Shown: positions 50,485 to 59,039 of the stretch, one piece after another
Position numbering within the stretch: the stretch's first letter is position 1
How the letters are laid out: each line of letters starts with the position of its first letter
Assembly: GCA_902767565.1 (NCBI GenBank)
Contig: CACXHY010000009.1
Location: 1 to 64,000, forward strand
Direction: 5' to 3'
Length of the DNA stretch: 64,000 nucleotides
Source of the DNA: an uncultured Eubacteriales bacterium
GTDB lineage: Bacteria > Bacillota > Clostridia > Christensenellales > Aristaeellaceae
Position numbers and translations under genes: made by a program
The notes under the pieces: generated by a model
The model's input: only the letters and a program-made list of their open reading frames with translations
Databases searched by the model: none
Told to the model about the DNA's origin: nothing

Positions 50485-50829
50485 CTATTTGATGCCCAGC
50501 CTGTTTTCGATTTCCCGCTTGACGGTCTCCATCGCTTCGTCGCCTCGCGCCTCAGCGCTCTCGCGGATGAATGCGCGTTCCCGGATGCGCTTGGTGCCGT
50601 ATTCAAGGAACTTTCAGTAATAGCTGGGGCCGTTCACGCCGCCGACGACCGTCACGCCTGCCGTAATCGTCCACGGATTGGGGATAGTGTTCTCCTTATT
50701 GCTCCATACTTCTTCATGAAAGCGAACTTCCGCCCCCCTGAGGATAAGGCGAACTTCATCCAACGTCTGGTACAACGCAACGCTTTCCGTTCCAACGAAA
50801 GGAATGATCTTTTCTGTGAACCTCATCAA
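50485..50829 (-). pseudogene. HK97 gp10-like phage protein with internal stop
   Basis: The frame from ATG 50829 reaches GVNGPSYY, then TGA (50616-50614), then continues in the same frame KFLEYGTKRIRERAFIRESAEARG to a stop at 50485. The family pattern is YYxxFLEYGT, so the TGA most likely replaced a Trp codon (TGG). Total length with the stop read through would be 114 residues, normal for this family. Confidence 0.75.
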
Positions 50830-51090
50830 TGATACCTCCTAAATTGTAGTTTTGCCTTTTCCGTTCCATCTGATTGATACTCGGATGGAGAGGCGTCGAT
50901 TATTCTATGAATGCCAATATCAGTACACCATTTTGTTTTTTTGAAGATGCTTTTTATGCTCGCATTTGATAGGTAGGGAAAATTGAAAAACATGGTATTA
51001 GTAGCGGTATTAGTAGACCGGAATTATTCGGGACAGAAGGGAATAATAGAGAACAGCTGTTCCCGGAGCCCAAACGCCAAAAACAAGTGA
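50830..51090. other. Prophage scar without a supported gene
   Basis: About 260 bases poorer in G+C than the flanks, between the gp10-like remnant and tRNA-Lys. No usable reading frame was seen. Confidence 0.5.
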
Positions 51091-51123
51091 AAACCCTTGC
51101 AAACGCTTGGTTCACAAGGGTTT
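51091..51123 (-). terminator. Terminator downstream of tRNA-Lys
   Basis: AAACCCTTG (51091-51099) pairs with CAAGGGTTT (51115-51123); on the minus strand it is followed by TTCACTTGTTTTT. Confidence 0.7.
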
Positions 51124-51127
51124 CCGG

Positions 51128-51203
51128 TGGTACACCATCAGGGACTCGAACCCTGGACACCCTGATTAAGAGTCAGGTGCTCTACCAACTGAGCTAATGG
51201 TGC
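51128..51203 (-). tRNA. tRNA-Lys(CTT)
   Basis: A 76-base cloverleaf with CCA encoded. The anticodon loop ACTCTTAATC gives CTT. T-loop GGTTCGAGTCC and D-loop AGCTCAGTTGGTAGAGC are standard. The phage remnant begins just past its 3' end. Confidence 0.95.
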
Positions 51204-51233
51204 TCATGCACGTCTTTCGGCGGCACAAGGGGT

Positions 51234-51261
51234 ATTATAGCCCGATTCAAGGATTTGTCAA
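51234..51261 (-). promoter_or_regulatory. Promoter for tRNA-Lys
   Basis: On the minus strand TTGACA (51261-51256), 16-base spacer, TATAAT (51239-51234), both perfect. Confidence 0.85.
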
Positions 51262-51277
51262 GGGCTTTTTTCGGCGG

Positions 51278-51306
51278 TTGCCATTTTTCCCGCAAGATGG
51301 TATAAT
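51278..51306 (+). promoter_or_regulatory. Promoter for the ArsR-type regulator
   Basis: TTGCCA (51278-51283), 17-base spacer, TATAAT (51301-51306), with TGG before the -10. Confidence 0.8.
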
Positions 51307-51334
51307 CAGGCATCCGAGACGGGAGGAAGCAGCC

Positions 51335-51727
51335 ATGACGCAGTCCCATCGCAGCATATCCGAGATCCTGGAGCCGGAGGTCGAGACCTGCGGTTTTCTG
51401 CACGTGCACGACGACACGGTGGCAAAGGTCCGCGGCATGCTGCCCGGGGACGAGACCCTCACCCGCCTGGCCGATCTCTTCAAGGTCTTCGGCGACGGGA
51501 CCCGCATCCGCATCCTCTATGTCCTCTTTGAGGAGGAGGTGTGCGTGTGCGACATCGCGAACCTGCTCGGCATGACGCAGTCCGCCGTCTCGCACCAGCT
51601 GCGGGTGCTGAAGCAGGCCCGCCTCATCAAGAGCCGGCGGGTGGGCAAGACCGTCTTCTATTCCCTGGCCGACAGCCACGTCAGCACCCTGCTGTCCAAC
51701 GGCATGGAGCATATCAGCGAGGACTGA
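51335..51727 (+). CDS. ArsR/SmtB-family metal-responsive repressor (CadC-like)
   Basis: A 130-residue winged-helix repressor. The DNA-reading helix is LLGMTQSAVSHQLRVLKQARLI. The metal motif EVCVCDIAN has both Cys of the ELCVCD alpha-3 site, and an N-terminal VETCGFLHVHDD could complete it as in CadC. The C-terminal ADSHVSTLLSNGMEH has the Asp/His set of the alpha-5 zinc site of SmtB/CzrA. So it may bind Cd/Pb/Zn at one or both sites. Start ATG 51335 follows GGGAGGA. No metal pump lies next to it; its targets must be elsewhere, or it only controls itself. Confidence 0.88.
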   Translation: MTQSHRSISEILEPEVETCGFLHVHDDTVAKVRGMLPGDETLTRLADLFKVFGDGTRIRILYVLFEEEVCVCDIANLLGMTQSAVSHQLRVLKQARLIKSRRVGKTVFYSLADSHVSTLLSNGMEHISED

Positions 51728-51733
51728 TCCGCC

Positions 51734-52006
51734 TCAGACCCGGTGCATGGCGTCGAAAATATCCATGCGCTGCATGTGGATCGCCATCTGCAGTTCGTCG
51801 CGCACGGGCTGCAGCTCGGCGTCGATCTGATCGTAGGGCAGGTCCGCCCCGTCCAGGTCCACCACCATCAGCATGGTGAAGTAGCCGCTGAGGATGGTCT
51901 GGGAGATGTCCAGGATGTTGATGTTCATCTCGCTGAGCTTGGTGGCCACCCGGGCGATGATGCCGGTGGCATCCAGGCCGGTGACGGAGATCAGAGCTTT
52001 GGTCAT
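51734..52006 (-). CDS. ACT-domain protein (UPF0237 family)
   Basis: A 90-residue single ACT domain (MTKALISVTGLDATGIIARVATKLSEMNINILDISQTI), the small UPF0237 family thought to bind amino acids or other small ligands. AAGGAGG precedes ATG 52006; the longer frame to 52066 runs into its promoter. In other Firmicutes it usually precedes a UPF0210 (DUF711) gene, which is absent here. It converges on the ArsR-type gene with only 6 bases between stops. Confidence 0.88.
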   Translation of the reverse strand: MTKALISVTGLDATGIIARVATKLSEMNINILDISQTILSGYFTMLMVVDLDGADLPYDQIDAELQPVRDELQMAIHMQRMDIFDAMHRV

Positions 52007-52037
52007 CGGAGGTCCCTCCTTGTGTCGGTTCTCCCCC

Positions 52038-52066
52038 ATCATAGAGACCCGGTGCGGAATTGTCAA
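52038..52066 (-). promoter_or_regulatory. Promoter for the ACT-domain gene
   Basis: On the minus strand TTGACA (52066-52061), 17-base spacer, TATGAT (52043-52038). Confidence 0.8.
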
Positions 52067-52086
52067 GTAGCCGCCAAAAAGAGAAA

Positions 52087-52108
52087 AGAGACCGTGCGCG
52101 CGGTCTCT
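52087..52108 (-). terminator. Terminator after tRNA-Leu
   Basis: AGAGACCG pairs with CGGTCTCT around six bases; the minus-strand reading continues TTTCTCTTTTT. Confidence 0.8.
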
Positions 52109-52115
52109 GTTTCAA

Positions 52116-52199
52116 TGCCGGAAGCGGGGGTCGAACCCGCACGGTGTCGCCACCACTGGATTTTGAGTCCAGCACGTCTGCCAATTCCATCATTCCGGC
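52116..52199 (-). tRNA. tRNA-Leu(CAA)
   Basis: A class II tRNA of 84 bases with a variable arm. The anticodon stem-loop CTGGA-CTCAAAA-TCCAG gives CAA. The acceptor stem is GCCGGAA/TTCCGGC, and T-loop GGTTCGACCCC is standard. CCA is not encoded. Confidence 0.95.
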
Positions 52200-52208
52200 A
52201 ACGGTGCG

Positions 52209-52237
52209 AGTATAACACGAACGGGGGCAAATTGCAA
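52209..52237 (-). promoter_or_regulatory. Promoter for tRNA-Leu
   Basis: On the minus strand TTGCAA (52237-52232), 17-base spacer, TATACT (52214-52209). Confidence 0.75.
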
Positions 52238-52267
52238 GCCGTCCGATCGCCGCGGAAGGCGAAAGGC

Positions 52268-52296
52268 TTGCATTTTCACCCAAAGAATGGTTTAAT
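52268..52296 (+). promoter_or_regulatory. Promoter for rbgA-rnhB-yraN
   Basis: TTGCAT (52268-52273), 17-base spacer, TTTAAT (52291-52296). Confidence 0.65.
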
Positions 52297-52326
52297 GATG
52301 AAGGTTATTCGGAAGGAGGTGAGCCG

Positions 52327-53196
52327 GTGGAGATCAACTGGTATCCCGGTCACATGGCCAAGGCGCGGCGGCTGCTCTCGGACCAGCTTCGCCGCGTGGA
52401 CGTGGTGCTGGAGCTTTGCGACGCCCGGCTCCCGGATTCCAGCCGCAATCCCGAGCTGGAAAAGATGATTGCGGGAAAGAGCAGGGTCCTGCTGCTGAAC
52501 AAGGCGGACCTGGCCGACCCCAACCTCACCGCCGCCTGGCTGCGGGTCTTCAGGGATCAGGGCATCGAGGCGGCGCCCTTCAGCGCGACCTCCGGCAAAG
52601 CGAAGGAAGCCCTGTCGCTGATCGACCGCGCCGCGCGGGAGGCCGTGGAGAGGGCCGCCGCCAAGGGCATGAAGAAGACCGTCCGCGCCATGGTGGTGGG
52701 CGTGCCCAACGTGGGCAAGAGCACCCTCATCAACAAGCTGCACGGCAGCGGCATCGCCCGCACCGGCGACAAGCCCGGCGTCACCCGCGCCAACCAGTGG
52801 GTGAACATCTCGCCGTATCTGCAGCTGATGGACTCCCCCGGCCTGATGTGGCCGAAGCTGACCGATCAGACGGCCGCCCGCCGCCTGTGCTATATCGGCT
52901 CCGTCAAGGACGATGTGGTGGACCTGCCGATGCTGACCATCTGCCTGCTGGAGGACCTGCTGGCCGTCCGCCCCGAGGCCGCCTGCGCGAGGTACCGGAT
53001 CGCCGATCCGGATCTCCGGGGCGAGGCGCTGCTGGAGGAGGTCTGCCGGGGCCGCGGCTTTCTGATGAAGGGCGGCGTGTGCGACTATGACCGCTGCTGC
53101 GCGGTGGTGCTGGACGAGTTCCGCGCCGGCAAGTGCGGCCGCATCACGCTGGAGCTCCCGCCGAAGCGGAAGGAGGCGCCCCGTGCCGAAGATTGA
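52327..53196 (+). CDS. rbgA: Ribosome biogenesis GTPase RbgA (YlqF)
   Basis: A 289-residue circularly permuted GTPase that helps late 50S subunit assembly. The G motifs appear in permuted order: NKADLAD (G4), SATSGKA (G5), [14 protein letters not shown] (G1), GVTRANQW (G2) and DSPGLMWP (G3). The N-terminal [11 protein letters not shown] is the YlqF/RbgA signature. It begins at GTG 52327 after AAGGAGGT. rnhB starts inside its 3' end; the rbgA-rnhB-yraN order is widely conserved. Confidence 0.96.
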   Translation: MEINWYPGHMAKARRLLSDQLRRVDVVLELCDARLPDSSRNPELEKMIAGKSRVLLLNKADLADPNLTAAWLRVFRDQGIEAAPFSATSGKAKEALSLIDRAAREAVERAAAKGMKKTVRAMVVGVPNVGKSTLINKLHGSGIARTGDKPGVTRANQWVNISPYLQLMDSPGLMWPKLTDQTAARRLCYIGSVKDDVVDLPMLTICLLEDLLAVRPEAACARYRIADPDLRGEALLEEVCRGRGFLMKGGVCDYDRCCAVVLDEFRAGKCGRITLELPPKRKEAPRAED

Positions 53197-53815
53197 CCGG
53201 ACCGCCCGCGCCCTGCAGCTGACGGCCTTCGACGCACGGTACCGGGAAGGCGGCCTGGTGGTGGCCGGGATGGACGAGGCGGGGCGCGGACCGCTCGCCG
53301 GGCCTGTGGTGACGGCGTGCGTCGCCATGCCGGCCGACTCGGCGATCCTGTGGGTGGACGACTCCAAGAAGCTCAGCGAAGCCCGCCGCGAGTCCCTCTT
53401 CGACCGGATCAAAGCCGAGGCGCTGTATGTGGGCGTGGGCCTGGCCGAAGCGGACGAGATCGACGAGATCAATATCCTGCAGGCCACCAGGGCTGCCATG
53501 CGCCGGGCGGCCGCGGCCGTCCCCGCCGACGTGTACCTGATCGACGCCGTCCGGGATCTGGGTCTTTCCGGGCGGGAGGTCCCCATCATCAAGGGGGACG
53601 CGGCGTCCTACAGCATCGCCGCCGCCAGCATCATCGCGAAGGTCACCAGGGACCGGATCATGCGGGAGATGGACGCGCGCTGGCCTGAGTACGGGTTCGC
53701 GCGCAACAAGGGATACGGAACGGCGGAACACATCGAGGCGCTGCGGCGTCTCGGCCCCTGCCCGATCCACCGGCGCACGTTCATCGGGCATTTTACGGAT
53801 GAAGATGAAGCATGA
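53183..53815 (+). CDS. rnhB: Ribonuclease HII
   Basis: A 210-residue RNase HII that removes ribonucleotides from DNA. The acidic active site is visible in [18 protein letters not shown] (Asp-Glu), VYLIDAVRD and [13 protein letters not shown]. Start GTG 53183 follows AAGGAGG and overlaps rbgA by 14 bases; longer frames are shadows of rbgA. Its 3' end overlaps yraN by 17 bases. Confidence 0.95.
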   Translation: MPKIDRTARALQLTAFDARYREGGLVVAGMDEAGRGPLAGPVVTACVAMPADSAILWVDDSKKLSEARRESLFDRIKAEALYVGVGLAEADEIDEINILQATRAAMRRAAAAVPADVYLIDAVRDLGLSGREVPIIKGDAASYSIAAASIIAKVTRDRIMREMDARWPEYGFARNKGYGTAEHIEALRRLGPCPIHRRTFIGHFTDEDEA

Positions 53816-54179
53816 CAAATACGCCGCCGGCCTGGACGGCGAACAGCAGGCCCTCGCCTACCTCACCAGCCTGGGGATGACTCCGGTCGGCACGCGTTTC
53901 CGGGCCGAAGACGGGGAGATCGACCTGATCCTGCGGGACGGAGACACGCTGGTCTTCGCGGAGGTCAAGAACCGTCCCTCCGGCCGATCCGGGGACGGGC
54001 TGCTGGCCGTGACCCCCGCAAAGCAGCGGCGGATCCTGCACGCGGCACAGGCTTTTCTCAACCGGTGGGATGGATCGCCGCCTCCTGTTCGTTTTGATGT
54101 CGTGGAGATCACACGGGACGGTCTGCGCCACATCCCCAACGCGTTCTGGGCCGATACCTGCGCTCCCTGGGAGGGATAG
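53799..54179 (+). CDS. YraN/UPF0102 family nuclease-like protein
   Basis: A 126-residue restriction-endonuclease-fold protein: [49 protein letters not shown] has the Glu...Asp...ExK residues of that fold. The family is commonly next to rnhB and is linked to recombination or DNA uptake, with no firm role. The start could be ATG 53799 or 53805. The next gene follows by 1 base, so the following glycosyltransferases may share this transcript. Confidence 0.9.
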   Translation: MKMKHDKYAAGLDGEQQALAYLTSLGMTPVGTRFRAEDGEIDLILRDGDTLVFAEVKNRPSGRSGDGLLAVTPAKQRRILHAAQAFLNRWDGSPPPVRFDVVEITRDGLRHIPNAFWADTCAPWEG

Positions 54180-54180
54180 C

Positions 54181-56505
54181 ATGCGAAGACACACGCTCCC
54201 GCTGCTGCTCGCGCTGCTTCTTCTGTTCGCCGCGGCAGCGGCCGCGGAGGGAGACAACCTGCTGATCAACGGGGACTTCGAGATCCTCGGCGAAGACGGC
54301 CTGCCCGAAGGCTGGGACATCGACGCCTATCTGATGGACGGGGCCAGCGACTTCTCATCCGACGAGCAGGCGCACGGCGGCAGCCGCAGCGCGCGCATCG
54401 ACAATTACGCCGCCAACGACGCCCGCTTCCGGCAGACCGCGGAAGTCGAACCCGAGACCATGTACCGCCTCAGCGGATGGATCTGCGCGGAGGACATCGA
54501 GACCGTCGGCTATTACGACTGCGGAGCCAACCTGTCCATCCTCGGATGGAGTTTTTCGGATGTCCGGACGGAGGCCCTCACGGACACGGAAGGCAGCTGG
54601 GTCTATGTCGAGATGTACGGCGAGACCGGTCCCGATCAGACGGAGGTCACCGTCTGCGCCCGCCTCGGCGGTTACAGCGGCGACGCCACCGGCACGGCGC
54701 GGTTCGACAGCCTCGCCCTTGAAAAGGTGGAAGAACTGCCCGACGGCGTGGTGGCGGACCTGTGGTTCGATCCGTGGGAGGAGGAGGGCGGCGGCACCGC
54801 CGATTTTGCGTACACGCCCCCCGCCGCGGACGCCGTGCCCGCGCGGCAGAGTTTCCGTGCGTGGCTGTATCCGGTCGCCGTGCTCACGGTCATCCTGAGC
54901 GTGATCGCCGGAGCGGCGCTGGTACGGAAGAGCGACGCCGCCCGGCAGACAGGCACGCGCATCCCCCCGTGGATCTGGGCCGTGACGGCCGCGGCTTTCG
55001 CCCTCCGCGCCGTGTTCGCCTTCACGGTGGAGGGCTATCCCGTGGACATGAACTGTTTCCGCCTGTGGGGGCAGCGCATGGCCCAGGTCGGTCCCGCCCG
55101 GTTCTATATCGATTATTTCTGCGACTATCCGCCCCTGTACATGATCGTGCTGGGCCTAGAGAGCGCGGTCTGCGGCCTCTTTCCGCAGTGGGGGTGGCTG
55201 CAGGACTTCCTGATCAAGCTGGTCCCCATGCTGTGCGATCTGGCCATCGGCCTGCTGATCGGCCGGGAGGCGCTGCGCCGGGGCTCGGGCGAACGCAAGG
55301 CCGGCATCCTGACGGCGCTGGTGGTCTTCAACCCGGTCCTCATTCTCAACAGCGCCTGCTGGGGCCAGGTGGACAGCCTGCTGGCCCTGCTGCTGCTGCT
55401 GATCGTGCTGCAAGCCATGCGCAGAAACTGGCCCGCCGTGATCGGGCTCTTCGTGGCCGCCGTGCTGACCAAGCCCCAGGCCCTGATGGCGGGGCCGCTG
55501 GGTCTGGCCGTGCTCATCCGCGAGGCCGTCCGGGACAGGAGCGCCATCCGCGGGATGCTGATCAGCGCGCTCTTATCCATCCTGGCCGCGTTCATCATCG
55601 TCCTCCCCTTCTCCGTCGTGAAGGTCACGCCGGACGAGTTCAGCGGGCTGCCTGTCGCGGGTGCGGAGGCGGAACAGGCCGATGCCGCGTCCGGTCTGCC
55701 GCCGCTGCCCTTCCGGTATATCCCGCTGGGCGCTCCCGAAGAGGACGAAGACGCGCTGCTGTATCTGGATCCCTTCTATATCTTCACCAAGTATGCCGAG
55801 GCGCTGTCCTCCTATCCCTACGCGACCCTCAACACCGCCAATCTCTACTACCTCTTCGGTCTGAACTGGCAGCCCCTCACGGGGACCACGACGGCGGGAC
55901 CGCCCCTGGTGATCGCCGCGGTGCTCTTCGGGTGGTATCTCTGGCTGTGCCGGGAGGACCGAAGGCTGGACCTGCTCCGTCAGGATCTCGCTCACCATGT
56001 GTTCCTGGCCGGGGCCGTTCTGATGACGGTGTTCGCGGTCTTCGGATGGGCTTTCCGGATCCCCTGGAGCCTGACCGGCTACACGGCCCTGGCCGCCTGC
56101 GTGGCGATGGCGGCATGCCTCTGGCTGCGGGGCTCCGCGATCGATACCCTGCCGCTGTGCGGCGCCATCCTCTTCATGACGCTGTACTGCTTCAGCGTGA
56201 AGATGCACGAGCGGTACATCCTGCCGGCCATCGTGCTGCTGGCGCTGAGTTTTGCCGTCCTGGGGGATGTCAGGCAGCTGATCGTCATGACCATGCTCTC
56301 GATCACGCTCTTCCTGACGGAAGGGATCATCCTCGACAACGGCCTCGTTCTCGGCGCCAGCGGCGGTCATCTGAACGCGGACACCGACGGGATCGCCAGG
56401 ATGCTGGCGGCCGTCAACCTGCTGGCGGTGCCCCTGATCATGCGCACGGGCAGCGATCACTGTGTTCCGGCTCCTCTGCTGCCCGCGAAAGGCGGTGACT
56501 TATGA
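54181..56505 (+). CDS. GT-C membrane glycosyltransferase with N-terminal carbohydrate-binding-like domain
   Basis: 774 residues. A signal-anchor (RRHTLPLLLALLLLFAAAA) is followed by a jelly-roll domain (~22-195: NLLINGDFEILGEDGLPEGWD, GGSRSARIDNY, TMYRLSGWICAED) like CBM4/9-type modules. About 11 membrane helices follow. The first loop after the transmembrane start, GYPVDMNCFRLWGQRM..FCDYPPLYMIVLG, is typical of polyprenol-sugar-using GT-C enzymes (GT87/PMT-like). The enzyme should move a sugar from a lipid carrier to an acceptor on the outer face. GGGAGGG precedes ATG 54181; it ends in an ATGA overlap with the next GT-C gene. Confidence 0.82.
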   Translation: MRRHTLPLLLALLLLFAAAAAAEGDNLLINGDFEILGEDGLPEGWDIDAYLMDGASDFSSDEQAHGGSRSARIDNYAANDARFRQTAEVEPETMYRLSGWICAEDIETVGYYDCGANLSILGWSFSDVRTEALTDTEGSWVYVEMYGETGPDQTEVTVCARLGGYSGDATGTARFDSLALEKVEELPDGVVADLWFDPWEEEGGGTADFAYTPPAADAVPARQSFRAWLYPVAVLTVILSVIAGAALVRKSDAARQTGTRIPPWIWAVTAAAFALRAVFAFTVEGYPVDMNCFRLWGQRMAQVGPARFYIDYFCDYPPLYMIVLGLESAVCGLFPQWGWLQDFLIKLVPMLCDLAIGLLIGREALRRGSGERKAGILTALVVFNPVLILNSACWGQVDSLLALLLLLIVLQAMRRNWPAVIGLFVAAVLTKPQALMAGPLGLAVLIREAVRDRSAIRGMLISALLSILAAFIIVLPFSVVKVTPDEFSGLPVAGAEAEQADAASGLPPLPFRYIPLGAPEEDEDALLYLDPFYIFTKYAEALSSYPYATLNTANLYYLFGLNWQPLTGTTTAGPPLVIAAVLFGWYLWLCREDRRLDLLRQDLAHHVFLAGAVLMTVFAVFGWAFRIPWSLTGYTALAACVAMAACLWLRGSAIDTLPLCGAILFMTLYCFSVKMHERYILPAIVLLALSFAVLGDVRQLIVMTMLSITLFLTEGIILDNGLVLGASGGHLNADTDGIARMLAAVNLLAVPLIMRTGSDHCVPAPLLPAKGGDL

Positions 56506-58685
56506 CCATGACCGATCGGAACGGCTCCCGATATGATCCGCGGCTGCACTGGGACCGGCAGGACACCGTGATCGTCCTGCTCGTCACACTGGTCTACTCG
56601 GTGCTGGCGCTGGCGGGGCTCGGCAGCCTGAAAGCGCCCCAGACCTTCTGGCAACAGAGCACGTACGGAGAGGGTTTTGTGCTGGATCTCGGATCGGTGC
56701 ACGACGATTTCTCCATGCTGTACTATACCGGCGTGTCCTATCGCAATTTCAAGGTGGAGACCAGCGACGACGGCGTGAACTGGTCCGATCCCGTGTGGGC
56801 GGAGGTCAAGGAGGGGCAGTGCTATCAGTGGCTGTATCTGGTGCCCTCCGAGGGCGAGGGTGAGACCGCGGAGATCTACCGGGGCCTGACCGTGGACAGC
56901 GTGCAGCACCTGAGCGGCCGGTATGTGAGGATCACCGCCGGCACCATGACCCGTTCCGGAAGCGAAGAGTACGGCCTGCTCCTGGGAGAGGTCGTCTTCC
57001 GGGATCTGGTGCCCGTGAAGCAGACCGCCACCGGCACTGACGGCGAACCCTTCGAGTTCTCCACCACCGTGTCGGGCGGCGTCATTCCGGTCACGGTGCT
57101 CTCCCATGAGGGCGGGAACGAGGCAAGCCCGAAGTGGTCCGACCCGGGCCTGGCCGTCGACGAGCAGGATACCCTGAGCGGCGAGCCCAGCTGGTACAAC
57201 TCCACCTACTTCGACGAGATCTATCACGCCCGCACGGCTTACGAACTGCTCCACGGGCAGCGGGTCTACGAATACACGCATCCGCCGCTGGGAAAGCTGC
57301 TGATGAGCGCCTGCATCGCGATCTTCGGCATGACCCCCTTCGGGTGGAGGCTGGCCGGCACGCTGGCGGGCATCGCGATGCTCCCGGCGATCTATCTGCT
57401 GGTCAAGCAGCTGACGAAAAAGACGGCGCCCGCGGCCGCAGCCGTCGCCCTGATGGCGCTGGACCTGATGCATCTGGCCCAGACCCGCATCGCCACCATC
57501 GACTCTTTCCCGGTGCTGTTCATCATCCTGAGCTATTTCTTCATGCTCCGCTTCATGCAGCGGGATCTGGCCCGGAAGAGCGGCGCCGAGCTCCCCGCCA
57601 TGCTGCCCGACCTCGCCCTCAGCGGCTTCTTCTTCGCGCTGGCGATCTCCTCCAAGTGGATTGGCGCGTACGCGGGCGCCGGTCTGGCGGTCCTCCTCTT
57701 CTGGCGCCTGATCGCGCTGATCCACAGGGAGGTCTCCGCCCATGCCCCGGAAACGCGAGGCCCTGTGCTGAAGGCCGCGGCCATCGGGATCCCCGTCGCG
57801 GTCATCGTCGCTCTCCTCTGCCGGCAGTTCTTCCTGGAGCTGGGCGCTGACGCGGCTGCCGCCACGGTGTTCGGCGCGCTCCCGGCCCTGCTGCTGCACG
57901 CCGTCGCGGTCTTCGTCCACGTCAGGATCGCCTTCGGCCCCACGGAGGCCTGGCGGTACGGATGGTTCCGGGCGGTATGGGTCTGTCTCTGGTGTCTGCT
58001 GTTCTTTGTGGCGATCCCGGCCGTCATCTACGCGGTCTGTTTCATCCCGGTGTTTGCGTCGGAGCACCTCGAAAGCGTCGGCGCGTTCCTGAGCCGCTTC
58101 GTGCAGGAACAGGTCAACATCTTCAATTACCACGCCACGCCCGGTCTGGGGATGGACCACTATTACTACACGCCGTGGTATGAGTGGCCCGTCATGGCCA
58201 AGCCCATGTACTATTACGCCGCCAGCTACCTGCCCGCTGGCACCAGCATGTCCATCTTCTGTCTGGGCAACCCGGCGGTGTGGTGGAGCGGACAGATCGC
58301 CCTGATCCTGCTGCTGCCCCTGTGGCTGTTCAGCCTGCACGCCGACCGCAGGCGCGGCGAGCTGACCTGCGACACGCGCCCGGAATGCGGCGCGGGCTTC
58401 ATCCTGCTGGGCTTCGCCGCGCAGTTCCTGCCGTGGGTGCTGGTCCCCCGGGGCACCTATATCTATCACTACTTTGCCTCGATCCCCTTCCTGATTGCCG
58501 CCTTCGCCTATGCCTTCCATCTGATGGAAAAGCGCTGGCGGGAGCTGGCCTGGGGGATCATGGTCCCGGTGCTGGTGCTGTCGGTGCTCTTCTTCTTGGT
58601 GCTCCTCCCCTACGCCACGGGCCTGCAGACGCCCACCTGGTATCTGGACATCGGTTCCAGACTGCTCAATATCTACTATCGCTGA
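56502..58685 (+). CDS. PMT-family (GT39-like) glycosyltransferase with inserted discoidin-like domain
   Basis: 727 residues. After the first membrane helix (~24-44) comes a ~125-residue extracytoplasmic F5/8C-like domain (GFVLDLGSVHDDFSMLYY, FKVETSDDGVNWSDP, LSGRYVRITAG). Then the PMT hallmark loop YFDEIYHARTAYELLHGQRVYEYTHPPLGKLLM with the Asp-Glu pair, and about ten helices. PMT enzymes transfer mannose or another sugar from a polyprenyl phosphate to Ser/Thr of exported proteins. It is coupled to the preceding GT-C gene by ATGA, so the two probably act in one pathway, such as protein O-glycosylation or a surface glycan. A terminator lies downstream. Confidence 0.85.
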   Translation: MTMTDRNGSRYDPRLHWDRQDTVIVLLVTLVYSVLALAGLGSLKAPQTFWQQSTYGEGFVLDLGSVHDDFSMLYYTGVSYRNFKVETSDDGVNWSDPVWAEVKEGQCYQWLYLVPSEGEGETAEIYRGLTVDSVQHLSGRYVRITAGTMTRSGSEEYGLLLGEVVFRDLVPVKQTATGTDGEPFEFSTTVSGGVIPVTVLSHEGGNEASPKWSDPGLAVDEQDTLSGEPSWYNSTYFDEIYHARTAYELLHGQRVYEYTHPPLGKLLMSACIAIFGMTPFGWRLAGTLAGIAMLPAIYLLVKQLTKKTAPAAAAVALMALDLMHLAQTRIATIDSFPVLFIILSYFFMLRFMQRDLARKSGAELPAMLPDLALSGFFFALAISSKWIGAYAGAGLAVLLFWRLIALIHREVSAHAPETRGPVLKAAAIGIPVAVIVALLCRQFFLELGADAAAATVFGALPALLLHAVAVFVHVRIAFGPTEAWRYGWFRAVWVCLWCLLFFVAIPAVIYAVCFIPVFASEHLESVGAFLSRFVQEQVNIFNYHATPGLGMDHYYYTPWYEWPVMAKPMYYYAASYLPAGTSMSIFCLGNPAVWWSGQIALILLLPLWLFSLHADRRRGELTCDTRPECGAGFILLGFAAQFLPWVLVPRGTYIYHYFASIPFLIAAFAYAFHLMEKRWRELAWGIMVPVLVLSVLFFLVLLPYATGLQTPTWYLDIGSRLLNIYYR

Positions 58686-58767
58686 CATGCCCCGCCGGGG
58701 TTCCGGCGGGCGCGGGAAACCCTGCTGATGCGGATCCGTCAGTGGCATGTCCGCATCATCCACCATT

Positions 58768-58800
58768 AAAAGCGCGGCAGACGTTAGTCCGCCGCGTTTT
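58768..58800 (+). terminator. Terminator after the glycosyltransferase pair
   Basis: AAAAGCGCGGC/GCCGCGTTTT stem with an inner GAC/GTC pairing. A second GC-rich hairpin, CCCGCCGG/CCGGCGGG, lies at 58691-58710. Confidence 0.75.
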
Positions 58801-58822
58801 CTCGCGCATGGGCGACCGATAC

Positions 58823-58925
58823 GTCCGCCCTGTGTACCGTTTCGGCAAGCGATCCCCAAACCGATCCGCCCCATCCCCCTGCCCGAGGGGGAGAATCGTG
58901 TGGGCTGCGGCCCACACCCGTCGTT
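58823..58925. repeat. Dispersed intergenic repeat, copy B
   Basis: Similar to 33940-34057 along ~100 bases. Its hairpins are CCCCCT-gcccg-AGGGGG and GTGTGGGC-tgcg-GCCCACAC. No gene is supported from 58801 to 59039. Confidence 0.7.
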
Positions 58926-59039
58926 CATCCCGGATGCCGTCCGAACCGCATCCGGCCTGCGCACTGCGGGGGAATGGCGCGATCCTCCGGGCATCCGGGC
59001 GGTTTTCAGACCCGTCCGTGCTTCAGAGGCAGAACAGCG

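Noticed and set aside
56457-58994. 845-residue minus-strand frame opposite the PMT-like gene
   Set aside because: Antisense shadow without domains; the plus-strand gene has clear PMT motifs.
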